This document shows, in pieces, positions 34,101 through 46,168 of a DNA stretch of 64,000 nucleotides. Origin of the DNA: Metridium senile (lineage: Eukaryota; Cnidaria; Anthozoa; Actiniaria; Metridiidae); NCBI GenBank assembly GCA_949775045.1, contig OX459105.1, positions 7,123,240 through 7,187,239 on the forward strand, read 5' to 3'. A program made the position numbers and the translations under genes. The notes under the pieces are model-generated. The model did not search any database, had not been told where the DNA came from, and saw only the letters and a program-made list of their open reading frames with translations. Positions within the stretch are counted from its first letter, which is position 1. Every line of letters begins with the position of its first letter.

Positions 34101-37100
34101 ACCGTCCTTAAAATCAGCTGAAATTCAATTTTAATTTTAATGCAATTTCAAATCAGTGCAGACCTAAGCATGATAATAATTACGTGTACTTTTAATAATA
34201 TATATTTTTATAAAATACCACAATAATATTATTGTATTTGTATAGTTATCCTAATTTGAATATGATAACTAATATTTAATATTTTTATATAAATTTTTAC
34301 ATTGTTACATATAATTTCAATAAAGTTTACATTTACATGCAACTGGTTAACCCGAATTAATCAGTATTTCCAGTTTTGCATGTATTATATGTTCAAGCTT
34401 GCATGTCATATATATATATTTATGTAAAGGTGAACTACATGAGTCAAAAGGATCAAAAATAATCAACATTAATTCAGTTCTATTAGACGAACAAACACTA
34501 TTGCTATGTCGTGACATTCCTGGCGTTGCACATAAATAATGCATCAGTAATCGTAAATTTATCTCAAATGTGCCTTAATTTTCTCCTCTGCACGTATGTC
34601 TGTAACCCTAACTCCAAATTTTGAAATATGTATATGCTATCTAACTAGGTTAGCCTTTGCGATTATTATAGATAGTTTGTACCTAAAAATCTAGCCAATA
34701 TACATATGTACGGCATATATTGTAACCCATGGTACTAAATAAAATAAAAAACGGGTGGGAAATGGACAGGAAGAAAGGGAGGGAAATGGAAAGGAAGAAA
34801 GAGAGTGAAATGGACAGGAAGAAAGGGAGGGAAATGGAAAGGAAGAAAGAGAGGGAAATGGACAGGAAGAAAGGGAGGGAAATGGAAAGGAAGAAAGAGA
34901 GGGAAATGGACAGGAAGAAAGGGAGGGAAATGGAAAGGAAGAAAGGGTGGGAAATGGACAGGAAGAAAGAGAGGGAAATGGACAGGAAGAAAGGGAGGGA
35001 AATGGAAAGGAAGAAAGGGAGGGAAATGGAAAGGAAGAAAGGGAGGGCAAGTTAAGGTTGCACAGAAACTAAGGGAGGGGAGGGGAGGGAATCTAAGGGA
35101 AGGGAGTGGAAAAGCTATATTGAAAAAAGGGAGGGAAATGGAAAGGAAGATAGGGATTGGAAGTTGAGGTTGTAGAGAAACTAAGAGAGGGTAGTGAAAA
35201 CGTTTTTTTGGGAAGAAAATGATAAGGAAGAAAATGATAAGAAAGAAAGGGAGGGTAAAAAATAGAAACAAAGGGAGGGAGGGGTGGCCAAGGAAAACAA
35301 ACCATCAAATATACGAAATGATCTGTCCCTAGGTATAGAGCGGCAAAGAATCGTATTACCCGTACGGTTCCTGTCAAGACCGATCGCTATTGGAAAGGTT
35401 AAGTACCCTGCAGCGGGCCGGCTGGAACTATTTTAAAATGTTTAAAGCTGATCCTGGGCGAAGTACTTACGACATTCTGCAAAGACCCGCTGAAAACAGG
35501 CCTAATGTCGATATTACAGAAAGTCTAGCAATACTACGCTATCGTATCACTTTGATACAACTTTTGCAGTGATAAAATAGTTCTGTTCAGGAACGGGCCA
35601 TTTGATATTTGATGGGGTGGTGTGGGGGGGATTATTTGTAAACTCGCTCGATATTGTTTTGTCCTTGCACGATAAGAAGGGTCGAGACCTTTTTGACTTC
35701 AAAACTTCAATGGCCCGTGCGTTTCGAAGACAAGACTAAAGGAAAGAGGCCAAATGCATTTTGTATTCAAATTTAAGACTAACTCAATTTACCTATGATG
35801 AGTTATTGTTCACATGTGGTTGCAACCTTTTTTAATATTACTATCCTTGTTTTTTATGTCGCTGTTGGATCCGACCTTATTGGGATCTAGACATACTATA
35901 TAGCCGTTTGTCTCGTGACGATCACTTTTGTTTGTTTTTTTTCTTTTGGAAGTCTAATACCTGATCAAACACGTGCAAATTGTATGCGTCGTACGGTACA
36001 AGATAGGTATTGACGTCAATGGGATTATATATTATAATCATATTTTGATTCGTAGGAATCAAAAGGATCCACATTACCATAGGTTGTTTTTCCCAACTCG
36101 ATGTGCAGTCCTACAATACCAGGAAATCGTTCCTATATATCTTATACTATGTCAATTGAGTGATAAACTGTTAACGTAAATAGCCTTATTCCCAATAAAC
36201 AATTAGAAGTCATTGGAGCACTACAGCGAAATTGTGGGCGTATTCAAAAGTAACACGCAAATATTATTAAAACTGAATTGCACTAGAACCAAATTAGAGT
36301 CAACTGTTTTAATACTAACATGTTAAACAAGTTGTAGTGGATGAATGTACGCTAACATAAGTATGCCAAGTGAGCAAAGAATTTTCACGCCTTGTACTTT
36401 GTACTTTGGTAGGTTTGGCGAAAAATTGTCCATGTTACGTACACTATTTGAAAACGCTATCGTTGATTGATTTTTTTGCAAAACAAATACACTTTCGCTA
36501 GTGCAAACAGGCTCGAAAGAACAAGCGGAAAGCAGAGTTGTCGATCAAGACTGTCACCAAAGGTGACCCTACTTGATAAAGTTATCTGCCTCGAACGTAT
36601 ATGGTGCAAACCATCTCATTACGTAATAGTACAATAACATACAATAAAGGAAGAATTACATTAAAAATTCATCGAATACATATAAAATTAGAAGGTCCAA
36701 GAGGTGATACCTATTATGCTCTTTTGAAATACTGAAAAATCAGAAGAATATATAACACAAAATCGTTATTTTACAAGCATCTCAAAATGTGCAAAATATT
36801 TTGCGATGACTTCATAAAAAGTGTACAGTTTAAAACGAATCGAAATCAGCTTACTATATAGAATAGTCGGTATGTTGTTAATCGGTTTAACAGAGTGCTA
36901 GCAGTTATGGTAATTATATAACCATGTAAATGCAAATGCAAATGGGCTTCATAAACCGTCGCTAGACGTTTACACAGAGAACAACTTCACAATCGCACCA
37001 TGTAAACATATACCGTGACTATTCATTAATTACTCACTTCCCTTCTGGTTGTTGTCGAACCACTACGCAGTATCTACGAGAAACCCATGGCCAAAATGAA

Positions 37101-40100
37101 ACAATAGAAATCAGACAATTCAGCTTGAGTTAATGCTGAGAAATCATTACACTTTTCGAATCAATATTCGGCGAATGTGTGTTATATTAAATGCGTGTCT
37201 ATTTTGAGCAAACATGCCACGACTTTTAATTCCAAAGTAATCTATCCTACAGGTACAGGTTTTTACCAAAAATGAATGCACGCTAATGGTATTATTTAAC
37301 ACTTGGAGCAGTTAAAGTAGAAAAGTCAAAGTACGTTCTCAGCAGTAGTACAATGAACTGACTATGACCATGAACAAAGAATGGATTATAGGACTATTGT
37401 TGTGGCTTATTAAATAAAAACTAGTTGCTGAAATTATCAAACAACCAAAAATATCGAAAATCAATTAAACATATTTCAAAATTGGAAATTAGTTTTATTA
37501 AAGTTGTAATCGCATTGCGCGAGAACCTTTCTAAGTCTTTGATTGTGCCCCGAGATAGCTACCTTCACGATGATTACATAACAAAAAAGCCGTTCATCTT
37601 TATAGAATATGAAGTCACTTTTAAGGCCATTTATGACCAAAAAGGAAATATTTCATTTACCTTAGTGATGTCTGCAGTTTCCAATCATCAATTTGATAGT
37701 AAATATCCACTTCAAAAACTGACGGAGGTACAAACTTTTTGCCGCACATACACATTTCAACCAGTTCATCGTCTTTGTCGTAACACAGAAAACTGATTAT
37801 TGCACCCATTGCTATCACTAGTTCATGAACATGCAAGATATCGACGATATGGTTGTGGATTTTTTGTGCGTGTGTTTTACGAGTAGGTCGTTGTCCTATT
37901 AATGATGGTACACACCATAGCCTGGTCTCTTTGTCACATAGCAGGCACTGCAGGGGTTTCGTGACGACTAGGAAAATCCAGCTCATTGCATGACTAGATT
38001 GGAGACTATTGACACGTACAATTGATCTTGGGCAAGAGACCCGCCGAGCACTGATTTTTGAATCAATTTATACTATTTAATTAATTAAATAAATAATCAA
38101 TTAATTCGTACTAAGCGTTTCGTTTTTAAACATTTTGTATAAAAAATTGACGACAAGATTTATACTTTCATTTGACGTCTCGACACGAACTGGTGTCATT
38201 ATCAAGAATGTTGAAAAATGTAAGGTTTTAATGAAAATAGTCATTTAATAATTATAATTGTAAACTAGATTGTGAATAACAAAGACAATGGCGAAAGTAT
38301 TAAGGGATATATATATATAAAGATTTTTACTTTAATTAATTAATTATTAATTTATTATACTAATTATACTACAACAACTAATTTTCAAGGAGAGAAATAG
38401 TGAAAACAACTTTATTTTGTTGAACCAGATATCTCGACTACAATTCTTGATTTGCAACCATTCCCAGGAAATCGAATTAAACGAAAGGACCACCAGTCAC
38501 GGTGATGGTCAAGACCACCAGCTGGCGTGGCTGCCGTTTCTTTTGTTCAATTCACTGTCCTGGGAATGGTTGCAATCCGTCTATAGTCCCGGCGTAGTCA
38601 ATCGAATGATTCGGAAATCGAATACAATCGAACGCAATCATATGATTGGATTCGATTGCATTCGGCAATCGAACGAAATCGAGCGCCAAAAAATTTGTGA
38701 ATTCGATGATTGCATTCGATTTCCGAACAATCGAATGGTTGATTGCAATTGAGTACCATACGAATAAACGTAAATTTACAGTAATACATATAAATGGATT
38801 CATATAAATATATTATTATAAACATTATTCTTTTAGTGACTTTTAAGTTAATTTTAGTTATTTTTTATTTTAAATGTGTTTTGCTTTCAATCGTTTCGTT
38901 CGATTTCGTTCTCAATTTACTACGTCGAGCTCAGTATAGTGCAAAAAATTAATTAAGAAATCTAAATAAATTACCGACATGCTTCACAGTCTCGGAGTTT
39001 TGACTGCAGCTTTGGCTGCGACAACGATTTTTAAATAGGTGTATGACTCCAAAGCTCAACGTGACGACAATATAAGTAATCACTATTAAAATGTAGAATA
39101 GAGTACAAACATTAAAAGCGTCAAATATAAATAGTACTAAATAGTGATATTTTATGCTAATTATATTGTTTTCTATTGTTTAATTAGCACTATTTAGTAC
39201 TAATTAGTACACTTGTTTCACGGGTATAATATATGTACTCTACTGAATACTACCTACTGAATAGTGTATTGCAAGACCGAAATGCATTCTGGGGCATTTA
39301 CTATTGTTTAAAGTAAAATAATAAATAATTAGTTATTTTTTTCTTAGTCCATTCAATTTATTTGAAGGACATGTACAAAATATTAGAGAATCAGCTTTTT
39401 GCGATGTATCTTTTCGATTTTAGCTAATGGATGACGTCACGTGAAAACAACGAATATAAAAGTAACTATTTGAGAGCTTGTTGTCTTGTTATTGCATTCA
39501 CCATTCTGATATTATATCAGCTCATGTCATTATTTTTAAAATACCCTGGAATCTGACCAGAGAAAATTTCAGAGCGTTTGTATTTCAGTAGCGTTTGTTA
39601 GTAATATCGTTCGGTTGAAAATCAAGTCGAGAAACCGACGATCTAGGTTGTGATAAAACACGACTGACAGAGGACCCCTACGTCATTAAATGCTGCGCTA
39701 GAACTGCTACTTAAACGAGATGTAAAACAAGGGTCATTGAACCTTCCGTGAAAGCATAACTAAGCTATTCCCATCTAGGTAATATGGCCTCAAGTCAATA
39801 CCGATGTAAAAGAATCTGAAAATGTTGTAAACTTTTAGAAACTATACAACCACGAAGATTTCTGGGTAAACAGAAGCCATCTAGACATTGCTGTCTTGTC
39901 AGATAAATCCCCGTTTAAACGGGCCCAACATTGTTGGATTGTGTTGCGATACGGTTTGGTGAACACGAGAACAAAAGAAATGTCTGATGATGTTTCATCC
40001 ACTATCATCCAACAAGGTGTTCAAACGGGCCCTTAGAAGTCCCCTTAGAACTACCCTGAAAATCATGTACGCTCAATGAATTTCAAAGGATAACTATCGA

Positions 40101-40422
40101 ATATTAGTACTTGTCATAGAAAAGTTAAGTTATAGTTATAATGCTCACTTGCTATTTCTCAATAGAACAAAAGCGAAACCAAAATTGACTTATTAAATGT
40201 CAGCTTCTAACCCGGCACTACTGGTGAAAGAAAGCCCTACATAAGGCCATACCTGAGTGTATTTTGTCCTTGAGCTGGTGCTCTAGCCATAAAAATAGGC
40301 AATGAAAGCCTACGATGGTGGTACATTCTCCCAGCACCTCGGTTATCTTGTTGCTGTCGAATATTGATAGGCGCAGGTAAACCCACCATATTCACACTAT
40401 CTTCTGGGTCAGCCTCCATCAT
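31114..40422 (-). CDS. PP2C-like (PPM family) phosphatase-domain protein, 3 exons
   Basis: Exons 40253-40422, 31927-32959 and 31114-31503 join in frame (phases 2 and 0) to 530 residues. The junction reads NTLRDAMRKRNNVEWHHKDY. PPM phosphatases remove phosphate from Ser/Thr using two metal ions held by aspartates. Landmarks: SLADGVNWGD (Asp about 177, for the usual DGHGG), GATMTTLCTAV, NVGDSLAFVYSKE (about 260) and VFLTSDGVSDNFD (about 332). The usual first motif is altered and the last DN motif is unclear, so activity is uncertain. It resembles the PP2C-like proteins named after Drosophila CG9801. Start: ATG-ATG at 40422, after an in-frame stop at 40447-40449. The long first intron overlaps the exons at 37038-37967; see that entry for a possible alternative start. 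Confidence 0.85.
31590..31790. repeat. G-tract-rich repeat in PP2C-like intron 2
   Basis: GTGTGTGTGGGG and a long uninterrupted G run (about 31648-31662), with several GGGG tracts nearby. May be a decayed element like 29489-29680. No coding potential. Confidence 0.5.
33035..33245. repeat. ATC/GTC microsatellite
   Basis: Runs of CATCATCATC, ACCACCACC and CGTCGTCGTC in the long intron of the PP2C-like gene, close to exon 2. Confidence 0.9.
33972..34000. repeat. T8-G18 homopolymer block
   Basis: A run of T followed by about 18 G bases. The flanks show no clear inverted repeat. Could form a G-quadruplex on the plus strand. Confidence 0.7.
34750..35055. repeat. 24-bp purine-only minisatellite
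   Basis: About twelve tandem units of GGGAAATGGACAGGAAGAAA with GAGA, alternating between ACAGG and AAAGG versions, so a 48-bp higher-order period is visible in part. Diverged copies continue to about 35270. The plus strand is almost purely purine. Open frames in all phases are repeats, not genes. Confidence 0.92.
35588..35735. mobile_element. Possible MITE with ACGGGCCATT ends
   Basis: ACGGGCCATTTGATATTTGA at the left and TTCAATGGCCCGTGCGTTTC at the right are short inverted ends around a G-rich centre, similar in build to 29489-29680 and 53292-53395. Confidence 0.5.
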
Positions 40423-43400
40423 GCATTCATTGTCTGGGTATAGCAACTACGCGATGACTGTAGAGGAATAATATTGCGTACTTCAGGCACATAACTAAGA
40501 AACCACAGTCGAAAGAAACACAGCCTTCCAGTCCCGTGACGTAATCTTACACCATTAAGTTAAGTAACGAAAACAAGTTTACTATTAACTGTCAAATAAG
40601 CCAGACTCACTTGGATTGCGATGATGGATAAACTGCTCAAGAAAAAGATACATCTGATACATTTTGAATAAACTTGACAATGATTCACAGACGTTGTGTG
40701 ACCAGATGCACAATATCAACTATTTGTTCTATTTTTGAACACTTTGAAACTTGGCATAAATTTGTATGAAACGGCACTAAACGGAATGAAACGAACTGAA
40801 ACAATAGATCTACACAATGAATGCCAATTGGCTCTCAAAAATAAAAACCCAATTTTAAAAATAAGCATCACCATCAGAAAGAGCAAGCAGAAATGTGTAT
40901 TTTTGAAAAGTTTTATTGCTATAAATATAATTCAAGTGAAGCTTTTTGGAATCAAGATTTGTATGTGTTTAGTGAACTGTTTCCTTGCTAGCCTCATTAT
41001 GGTGTTTTTCACACTTAAAATTATCATAACTTCTCAAGAATTTAATATTTTTGTCTCAAACTTTTTACCCTTGTTGGTGTCATTTTTATATTTTATTTTG
41101 ATGTAGTAGTCAATTAAAATATGAATTAAAAAGAAAAATATGATAATCATGAAGTCACTGATTAGCTTTCGGTCTATTGTTATTCAAATGAGCTTCGTAT
41201 TCTAACTCCACATTAAATCAAACATTATTGTCATGTATATGAACAATTCAAAACCATTTCAAGAAATCTACACTTGACAGTAACTGTTAAAAGATGTTTT
41301 GATGTTGGCATATTTTGGCTCCAAAACAACGGAAACACTGGATTTAAGAGTTGTTTATCTACAGCATGTCTACACGTCTCGCGTTCGTCTGGTCGCTCAC
41401 GTTTAAAGACACTTTTTGTCAAAACAAAACGAATTTCTAAGCTGTTTTTTTGTTTATAATCCATGAACAAAAAGTTGTATTTGGAAATAATTTAACACAG
41501 TTTAGATGTGTATCAGTTTCGGAAGATGCGTCACAACACTTAGGTCACGCGATTTACACTGAAATACGTGAGTATCCAATAACAACATTTTTTAATTCAC
41601 GAAAACAACAACACTAAACTGCATTATATACTAAGAATATATACCTTACTATCAAAGAAGAAGAATGTTTCCAGAAAGGAAAATTTGGCGCTAAAATCAA
41701 ACGCGGAAACTGAACTTTCACATAGAAAAATCACAAGAAATTAATTTACAGGAAATAAAACTAAAAATAAAGTCTGATTTAACTTAAAAAATTTTTAAGG
41801 TTTAGAATAACTTACTTTGAAAACCATCTAGCCAACGAAGACATAAAACTCGCTCGTTGTGGCATCTTGTTGATGAATGAATGAATAACAGTGAACTTCT
41901 GCTTTGGATCATTGATTTTTTGGCATAAATAGGAACAAAGTGGCATCATTCACATTATACATGTAGCACGTTCAAGAATTCACGTGGGCTCTGGTCATGC
42001 ATCATCATTTCCCAAGCACGTTCAAGAAATGATGTAATGCCTAACTATTCTTCATTCTGTCAATCACATTTACCCAATACACTACTTTGCTAATCAATAC
42101 ACATTCTCTCTCGTTCCAGTTTACTCAGGGAACAAAATGGTGTTGCACGACCACACTTTGTCTCATTAATTCAACAAATTTGTCCCCTGAGTAATTAGAA
42201 AGAGAGAACATTTCCATTAGCAAAGAAGTGTATCAGAATGACAGTCTCAACTTGGTAATTTTGTGTACAATTGTTATATTAAGATTATTTATCAAATATC
42301 ATTTCTATATGTTGTGTTCACTGATGCACACCTAATGCACACTAGTGCACACCATTTATATGTGAAACAATTAACAAATAGAACAAGCTTTTCCGTGCTC
42401 TGTTCACAGCACTCAATCAATCACACTGCGCGTAGTATCTCAATTATATAATAAAACTAAATATATGTATTGTCTAGTGGCACTATTTTGTACAAACTTG
42501 TAAATATCACTGGAGCAAAACAATGTGACAAGTACTATTTTATACTAGCTATCTGGAGTACAATTTGTATTTAATTAATAATAATATGAGTGATATGTGA
42601 GTTATTAAAGTTGGATGCCAAGACTTCAGGCTCCTTTAGGGGCCAGTATAGATCAGCACAGAAAACCCTTACCATACTTTAATAGCACTAGCAAGGAAAG
42701 CATGTAATGCTGTCTAATATATACGAGATAAAAGTTATATCATGTGGTGGGTATGGGTGGCCATGGGGTTAATTAACTATCGACTATAATAATGTAACTT
42801 CAGTTTGGTTGATGTTTTTCTTTCCCTTGCCACAAGAAATTATGACTCTCTAGTTTTCTACACCCAGTATTGTGTGCTAAAATATACCACTTTAAAAATT
42901 GTTGTCGCAGCCAAAGCTATAGTCCACACTCCCGTGGTAGGGGTGTCCAAGTGGTAGGGGTGGTTGGCGCTCCTTTAAGGGTTGAAAATATTCCCTGTGC
43001 GTACCTTTTAATACCCTAGAAACTAGAGGGTTTCTTGATCTAGTATATGTATTTATCATTTGTACATCTGATTCGTTATTCTCAAGAGAAACCCTCTAAC
43101 CAAATGAGCCTAGTCTTTTGAATTCACCGAGCCGATCAGAAGCGGAGGGTCAGAGTCTGGCCCTGGCCTTCTGATTGGTTTTAAGTCTTCGAAAAGTTTT
43201 GATGGGACATAATTTGACAACTTAACGAGATTAGGTTCCAAATACAGCTATAATTGAGTGTTAATCAAATCAATATAGAAGTATAAAAACCTGCACAAAA
43301 ATATTGCCACTCTTCTAATCGTCTACCCCTAAAGCTCTTTGGCCCAGAGGTTGAATTCTTGTTGCATCACAAACCGTCAAATTTACAAATGCTAAAGCAA

Positions 43401-44803
43401 GTAGAAAATAACCTCTGGTACTCAGGTTAACCTTTTAGTCCTTTTAGGGTTCTGACTCAAAAGTCTGTTAGGTAATATTTTGCTCTGCACCTGTAAAAGT
43501 CAGTAGTATTTGACAGGGACAAAAGAACTGACTTAGGAACATTATATCCTGATTGAAAGCTAAAAGTTAATGATTCACAAGATTGACTGTAAAGTAGATG
43601 ATTGTAGTCTGTAAAATGACACCTGGGGGTGGGGGTGGGGTAACTAATAGGTTGTATGGTGGGTGAATGGACAGAAGCTAAGATTTGTACCAACATTTAT
43701 AGTTGAAATAAGTCTATATAATAGACACAGCTATATTAAAACAGATAATATTGAGCTTTGTGTTCGTATTATTATTATCTCATTATAAAATTAATAAATC
43801 TAGGGAGAAATTGGCGTTTGATCATGGTGGATTTATACCCGGAGTATCCAATCGATGATAATCGATCATCGGAAAATCAATCGATCAATCGATATCAATC
43901 AATATAATTAGGTAATTGATATCGATTGATATTGGTCAACTGATGATCAATCGATAGGTCACAAAGATTTTTGTCATCGATTATCCAAATTGTTATTGAT
44001 TATCAATCGATATCTAAATTGTCATTGAATGTCGATACCTGCTAAATTGTCATCGCTCAATCGATGAAGGTCACAAAGATTTTCGCCATCGATTGATCAT
44101 CGATTTTCAATATCATTCGCAACCTCGTTCCCAGGGCCCTCTCCCTTCGCTTTGCATTCGATAAATTGATATCGATTGACATCGATTGATATCGATTTTA
44201 TTGATTATCAATTTCATCGATTGGATACTCCGGGATTTATATAAGGGGCAAATGCCCGGTCAATTCGTAACAGTTGTATTCATAAAAAATCACCAAATGT
44301 AGACGAATCAAATATTTCGAAACAAGCATTGTTAAAAATAGCACTTGAGATACTGCACTTTCACCTTGTCGTGAATGTACTTGACAGTTGGATGTCTGTA
44401 TTATAAATAATACACTTTGACATCGACATTTTACAATGCATCTTTTATAAATCAGTATAAGCAATACAAAATTAAAAACATTCAGACATCGATTACGATA
44501 TTAGCTTTTAAACTGTTAATCAAATATTAACGTTTTATCGCAAGAATTATCGAGCTAACAAATCGAAACGGTCGAAACAATTTCCTGGATGATCAGATGA
44601 AGTAATTAACTAACTTACTGTCTTGAAAATTCATAAAAACGCAATGTACATTAAGGCACATACCTAAAGAAGCATGCAAGTTGTTTCTCAAAGTACTTGG
44701 GGTCGGCGTCATTTAGGGCTTCATCGTCGCTTATTCCACTATCAAATTCCAGCATTTGGCTGTGATCGTCCAAGTTTGCTCTATTGATTGCTATCCACGC
44801 CAT
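37038..44803 (-). CDS. Unrecognised multi-exon gene, or alternative N-terminus of the PP2C-like gene
   Basis: Four minus-strand exons with good borders join in frame: 44664-44803 (starts MAWIAINRANLDDHSQMLEF), 41816-41865 (CHNERVLCLRWLDGFQ), 37661-37967 (VTKPLQCLLCDKETRLWCVP through VFEVDIYYQIDDWKLQTSL) and 37038-37073 (YCVVVRQQPEG). Phases are 2, 1, 2, 2, giving 177 residues so far. I do not recognise the family; the protein has several Cys and Trp and no signal peptide. The last phase fits PP2C-like exon 2 at 32959 (K then DAMRKRN), giving a 651-residue form, so 44803 and 40422 may be alternative starts of one gene. It could also be a separate gene with further exons; a possible 19-bp microexon with good borders lies near 35485. 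Exon 37661-37967 is the strongest piece. Confidence 0.42.
38430..38595. mobile_element. Palindromic element with mirrored 25-bp arms
   Basis: GATTTGCAACCATTCCCAGG with AAATCGAATTAAACG is mirrored by TTCAATTCACTGTCCTGGGA and ATGGTTGCAATC. The inner CACCAGTCACGGTGATGGTC is itself repetitive. It lies in the intron of the PP2C-like gene. Confidence 0.7.
38597..38755. repeat. ATCGAA-rich palindromic element
   Basis: AATCGAATGATTCGGAAATC at the left is mirrored by GATTTCCGAACAATCGAATG at the right, with many ATCGAA/TTCGAT words inside. It looks like a relative of the ATCGAT-rich elements at 43838 and 55049. Confidence 0.65.
38985..39045. repeat. Single end of MITE family F
   Basis: TGCAGCTTTGGCTGCGACAA and CGATTTTTAAATAGGTGTA match the right end of 19077-19370. 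No partner end nearby. Confidence 0.6.
39225..39380. mobile_element. MITE family H, partial copy 2
   Basis: AGACCGAAATGCATTCTGGG, GCATTTACTATTG and TAATTAGTTATTTTTTTCTT match the left half of 21040-21310. The right end is missing. Confidence 0.65.
39909..40035. mobile_element. Palindromic MITE with AACGGGCCC ends
   Basis: TTTAAACGGGCCCAACATTG and TTGGATTGTG are mirrored by CATCCAACAAGGTGTTCAAA and CGGGCCCTTA. About 127 bp, in the first PP2C-like intron side of exon 40253. Confidence 0.75.
42052..42245. mobile_element. Palindromic MITE (about 190 bp)
   Basis: CATTCTGTCAATCACATTTA, AATACACTACTTTGCTAAT and CTCTCTCGTTCCAG at the left mirror TAATTAGAAAGAGAGAACAT, ATTAGCAAAGAAGTGTATCA and GAATGACAG at the right. 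Lies between gene-model exons 41816 and 44664. Confidence 0.75.
42890..42935. repeat. Single end of MITE family F, reverse orientation
   Basis: AAAAATTGTTGTCGCAGCCA and AAGCTATAGTCCACACTC match the left end of 19077-19370. Confidence 0.6.
43838..44234. mobile_element. ATCGAT-rich inverted-repeat element, copy 1, 7-8 bp duplication
   Basis: Ends CCCGGAGTATCCAATCGATG and CATCGATTGGATACTCCGGG. ATTTATA flanks it at 43831-43837 and 44235-44241 (an eighth base, G, may also be duplicated). The interior is made of ATCGAT and GATATCGATTGAT words. A sister copy is at 55049-55428. The 7-8 bp duplication would fit hAT-like transposition. Confidence 0.85.
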
Positions 44804-44974
44804 TCTTTAATGATTTGACTTGAAGAATAACTTGATCTGTGTACTTTAACTGAGCTGTTCAGAGCTAAATAAGTCACTGAGTTAATTTACAACTGTAACT
44901 GAGGAGGTTGCGAACGTAAACTCACTGATCTCGTGACAAGATGGACGAACAGCGATCAATGTGACTGTGCTGTC

Positions 44975-45012
44975 ACGTAGACGTCATGCCAACTAACATC
45001 CGTGACGTAATC
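44975..45012. promoter_or_regulatory. CRE/ATF-type sites upstream of the 44803 start
   Basis: GACGTCA (44980-44986) and TGACGTAA (45003-45010) lie about 180-210 bp upstream of the minus-strand ATG at 44803. They match cAMP-response-element consensus cores. Support for a promoter here is indirect. Confidence 0.35.
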
Positions 45013-46084
45013 ATTTCATTGTTTTGCCTTCAGTTTCCCTCAGTTCTTTTGACGTTCGGTTATTTCTTTATATGTATTTCTTTATACGTACTTTGTACAC
45101 GTTATGGAGGTCAATACTTTCACATTATTTTTTGTCTTTGGACTACTGTCAACGAGTAAACCCGGATTATTTTTTTAAGATATTTTTTAACGTTAATAAT
45201 AATAATACTAATCAGAAGAACTTTGGTTATACAATTTAATAAGAAAACTAGCGAATACCAATTACGACGTTTCGTTGTCATCGTGACAACATTAGGGAAC
45301 TTTAGATTTGACAACGAGTACGAGATTGAGCACGAATACAAGTTTTGAAATTGGCCTTCTGTGTGTTGCTAATTATTGCATTATAAGACATAACATGAAA
45401 GCAAAACGTTCCATTTTACAATGAATATTCATAATTTGTATATTATAGTAATAACTACCTATTTTGCTCCCTCCCCCTCTCCCCCTAAAAATTGAATAAG
45501 CTAAAAGACTAAATAGACATGCATCTGTTAAAAAAATTATTCTTAAAACGTTTTGTGGATATATCTAGGAAGTAAAATATTATGGGCCCCGATCCCATAG
45601 ACCCTCCCTCTTTTCTATATTTCCTACTGCGAACTGAAAGAAAAACTGTAGATCAATTCCAAAACTTGAGGTATTTGCCAAAATAATTTTACGTTACCAT
45701 CCATGTTAGGTCTTTAAAAATACGTGGATTGATCGTAAATCAGCGCTCCTTCCTGGCCCACCCCTCCCTTCCTGGTGGTGTAGCTCTGTGGCGTTCAGTG
45801 ACTACCGAATATGGTCATGGTTCCAAAACAAATTTAACACTTCCGTGACAGAGTAGGTTATGTAATAGGGCAAAGACGGCACGCGTAAGAATACTCTGGT
45901 TATGTAACTGGTCTTTCTGGAAACTTGCCTGTGCCACTTCTTCACACGTGAACATGCACACTTCTTTGTTATAATCTTTAGTCCAGGAAGACTTTTAAAG
46001 GGGCTGACAATTCGAAAGCAATAAATCCATGTGCATTATACAACTACATTTCTGAATAGTATATATTGCCCAGTATATACCCGA

Positions 46085-46168
46085 TTACCCTGCGAGCAGA
46101 GATTTCTTTCTCTCTTACCTGGAACGACGATCTAGGTAAGAGAAAGGAGCCTCTCTGCTCGCAGGGTA
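46085..46168. mobile_element. 84-bp MITE with 8-bp target duplication
   Basis: TTACCCTGCGAGCAGAGATT and TCTTTCTCTCTTACC are mirrored by GGTAAGAGAAAGGAGCCTCT and CTGCTCGCAGGGTA. ATACCCGA flanks it at 46077-46084 and 46169-46176. A half copy (CCTGCGAGCAGAGGTTCTCA) is at about 8358. Duplication length fits hAT-like elements. Confidence 0.85.

Noticed and set aside
34691..35377. Repetitive frames on both strands (Arg-Lys-Glu-rich plus, Pro-Phe-Ser-rich minus)
   Set aside because: Products of the purine minisatellite.
37968..37993. Alternative acceptor extending exon 37661-37967 upstream to 37993, joining directly to 44664
   Set aside because: In frame, but the polypyrimidine tract is weaker than that at 37967 (GGATTTTCCTAG), which also fits the extra exon 41816-41865.
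40735..41106. 123-codon plus-strand frame
   Set aside because: AT-rich composition, no domain, no splice context; probably chance.
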